This document shows positions 6,460 through 7,180 of a stretch of 7,180 nucleotides of DNA, in pieces. Position 1 is the first letter of the stretch; every line of letters begins with the position of its first letter. The stretch spans positions 1 to 7,180 of the forward strand of contig CANRCI010000068.1 of assembly GCA_947629075.1 (NCBI GenBank), read 5' to 3'. Source of the stretch: an uncultured Bacilli bacterium. GTDB lineage: Bacteria > Bacillota_I > Bacilli_A > RF39 > UBA660. The position numbers were made by a program, and so were the translations under genes. The notes under the pieces are model-generated. The model ran no database searches. It was not told the DNA's origin and saw nothing but the letters and a program-made list of their open reading frames with translations.

Positions 6460-6474
6460 TGAAGTGGTGATATT

Positions 6475-6915
6475 ATGGAAGAATTAGTAAAAATATTGAC
6501 AGAGAGAAATGAGACAATTGCTTTTATGGAATCTTGTACCGGTGGTTTTCTAGCTAGTAGTTTAACTGATGTTGAAGGAGCAAGCAACGTTTTAAAGTTT
6601 AGTGCGGTAACTTATGCAACCGAATACAAGATAAAAATGGGTGTCGATGAAGAAATAATTTCTAAATATAGTGTCTATAGTATAGAAACAGCCAGAGAGA
6701 TGGCTAAAAATATCAGTCTCTTTGCTAGTAGTAATTACGGCGTAGGAGTTACTGGTAACTTTTCAGGTGACGACCGAAAAGTATACGTGAGCATTTTTCA
6801 AGACGGAACGTATTACGATCTAGTTATTATAACCGATAATCAAAAGAGAAATGACGCTAAACGTGTCGTTTTAGAAAAAGTTGTCGAAAAGTTAAAAAAA
6901 ATCATAAAAAACTAG
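6475..6915 (+). CDS. pncC: CinA C-terminal-domain protein, PncC-type nicotinamide mononucleotide deamidase
   Basis: PncC hydrolyses NMN to nicotinate mononucleotide and ammonia in the cytoplasm, recycling the NMN released by NAD-dependent DNA ligase. The 146-residue protein is the stand-alone CinA C-terminal domain, slightly shorter than usual (about 160); the N-terminal molybdopterin-binding-like domain of full CinA is absent. Visible motifs are ESCTGG at 19-24 with the expected nucleophile S20, LTDVEGASNV at 30-39, and TYATEYKIK at 46-54 with the conserved Tyr47 and Lys52. The usual TGIAGP loop reads TGNFSG at 93-98, and the following Gly-rich stretch is shortened to GDDRKVYVSI. The fold assignment is secure; deamidase activity is likely but less sure because of that loop. 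The start at 6475 has GGTGA 4 nt upstream. Confidence 0.85.
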   Translation: MEELVKILTERNETIAFMESCTGGFLASSLTDVEGASNVLKFSAVTYATEYKIKMGVDEEIISKYSVYSIETAREMAKNISLFASSNYGVGVTGNFSGDDRKVYVSIFQDGTYYDLVIITDNQKRNDAKRVVLEKVVEKLKKIIKN

Positions 6916-6931
6916 ATTTTTCATATGATTT
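6899..6931 (+). terminator. Weak AT-only hairpin after the pncC-like gene
   Basis: AAATCAT (6899-6905) can pair with ATGATTT (6925-6931), with an inner A5/T5 stem around a CTAGA loop that contains the stop codon. There is a small internal bulge, a single G-C pair in the outer stem and no long T run afterwards, so termination here is doubtful. Confidence 0.3.
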
Positions 6932-6956
6932 CTTGTAAAAAAGTGTATATTTTTTG

Positions 6957-6985
6957 TTGAATATTAAAAATCATTATGTTATAAT
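6957..6985 (+). promoter_or_regulatory. Strong sigma-A-type promoter of rpsU
   Basis: The -35 TTGAAT (6957-6962) and -10 TATAAT (6980-6985) are exactly 17 nt apart, with a TG extension at 6977-6978. This is the best promoter in the window, as expected for a ribosomal protein gene. Transcription should start near 6992. Confidence 0.85.
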
Positions 6986-7003
6986 CTTTTGTAGTAACAG
7001 CGG

Positions 7004-7014
7004 AAGGAGGGGAG
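7004..7014 (+). promoter_or_regulatory. Double ribosome binding site ahead of rpsU
   Basis: AAGGAGG (7004-7010) is directly followed by an overlapping GGGGAG (7009-7014). The second is 6 nt from the rpsU ATG at 7021. The first is better placed for an out-of-frame ATG at 7017, which opens a 7-codon reading frame (MYVNSSC) ending in TAA at 7038-7040 inside rpsU. Confidence 0.6.
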
Positions 7015-7020
7015 AAATGT

Positions 7021-7180
7021 ATGTTAACAGTTCCTGTTAAAGGTGATTTGGATAAAGCCATCAAAAGATTTAAAAGAAATCTTGCAATGAGTGGGGTCCC
7101 TTCTGAGAAAAAGCGTAAAGAAGCTTATGATAAACCGGGTATCGTAAGACGCGAAAAGAAAAAAGCTGGTATTAAGAATA
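7021..7180 (+). CDS. rpsU: Small ribosomal subunit protein bS21, C-terminus cut by window edge
   Basis: bS21 binds the 30S platform near the anti-Shine-Dalgarno end of 16S rRNA and helps translation initiation. The 53 visible residues are very basic and follow the family: VPVKGDLDKAIKRFKRN matches the usual first helix (family consensus ALRRFKR), then GVPSEKKRKEAYDKP corresponds to the family's EVRRREFYEKP, followed by a Lys/Arg tail (RREKKKAG). bS21 is usually 55-70 residues, so only a short tail lies beyond the right edge. The ATG at 7021 is the only start that gives this frame from near its N-terminus. In many Bacillota rpsU is followed by yqeY, which cannot be checked here. Confidence 0.93.
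   Translation, partial: MLTVPVKGDLDKAIKRFKRNLAMSGVPSEKKRKEAYDKPGIVRREKKKAGIKN

Noticed and set aside
6916..7020. Riboswitch or ribosomal-protein autoregulatory leader before rpsU
   Set aside because: Only about 29 nt lie between the predicted transcript start and the ATG, too short for a known riboswitch.

Overview
The window comes from an AT-rich bacterial chromosome, most likely a low-GC member of the Bacillota (class Bacilli, possibly near the Erysipelotrichia/RF39 branch). The support is Bacillota-type content (YidD, RNase III, an RNase J2-like protein, ribosomal protein S21), strong AAAGGAG-type ribosome binding sites, TATAAT -10 boxes and hairpin-plus-T-run terminators. The genetic code looks standard: one gene ends in tandem TGA TGA and the Trp codons I saw are TGG, which argues against a Mycoplasma-type code. 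The taxonomic placement is inference.

The window is two divergent blocks separated at about 3194-3291. The left block runs on the minus strand: yidD, then a lipoprotein of the ZnuA/AdcA metal-binding family, then a large Lys/Glu/Pro-rich coiled-coil protein. These three overlap end to start, by 14 nt and 1 nt, so they look like one translationally coupled operon. After a 61-nt gap follows an OmpR/PhoB-type response regulator, cut by the left edge. The lipoprotein aligns well with zinc-binding proteins but lacks the three metal-ligand histidines, and no ABC permease or ATPase is visible beside it.

The right block runs on the plus strand: rnc (RNase III), an unrecognised 211-residue protein, an RNase J paralogue with J2-like active-site losses, a stand-alone CinA C-terminal domain (PncC-type NMN deamidase), and the start of rpsU, cut by the right edge. 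The first three each end in or are followed by a compact intrinsic terminator, and each gene has its own -10 box, so these are probably mostly single-gene units rather than one long operon. Several promoters share an extended -10 resembling TATGTTATAAT.

I see no insertion sequence, CRISPR array, tRNA, rRNA or phage signature. The best candidates for undescribed biology are the coiled-coil protein with its degenerate lipoprotein partner, and the unknown gene sandwiched between two RNase genes.
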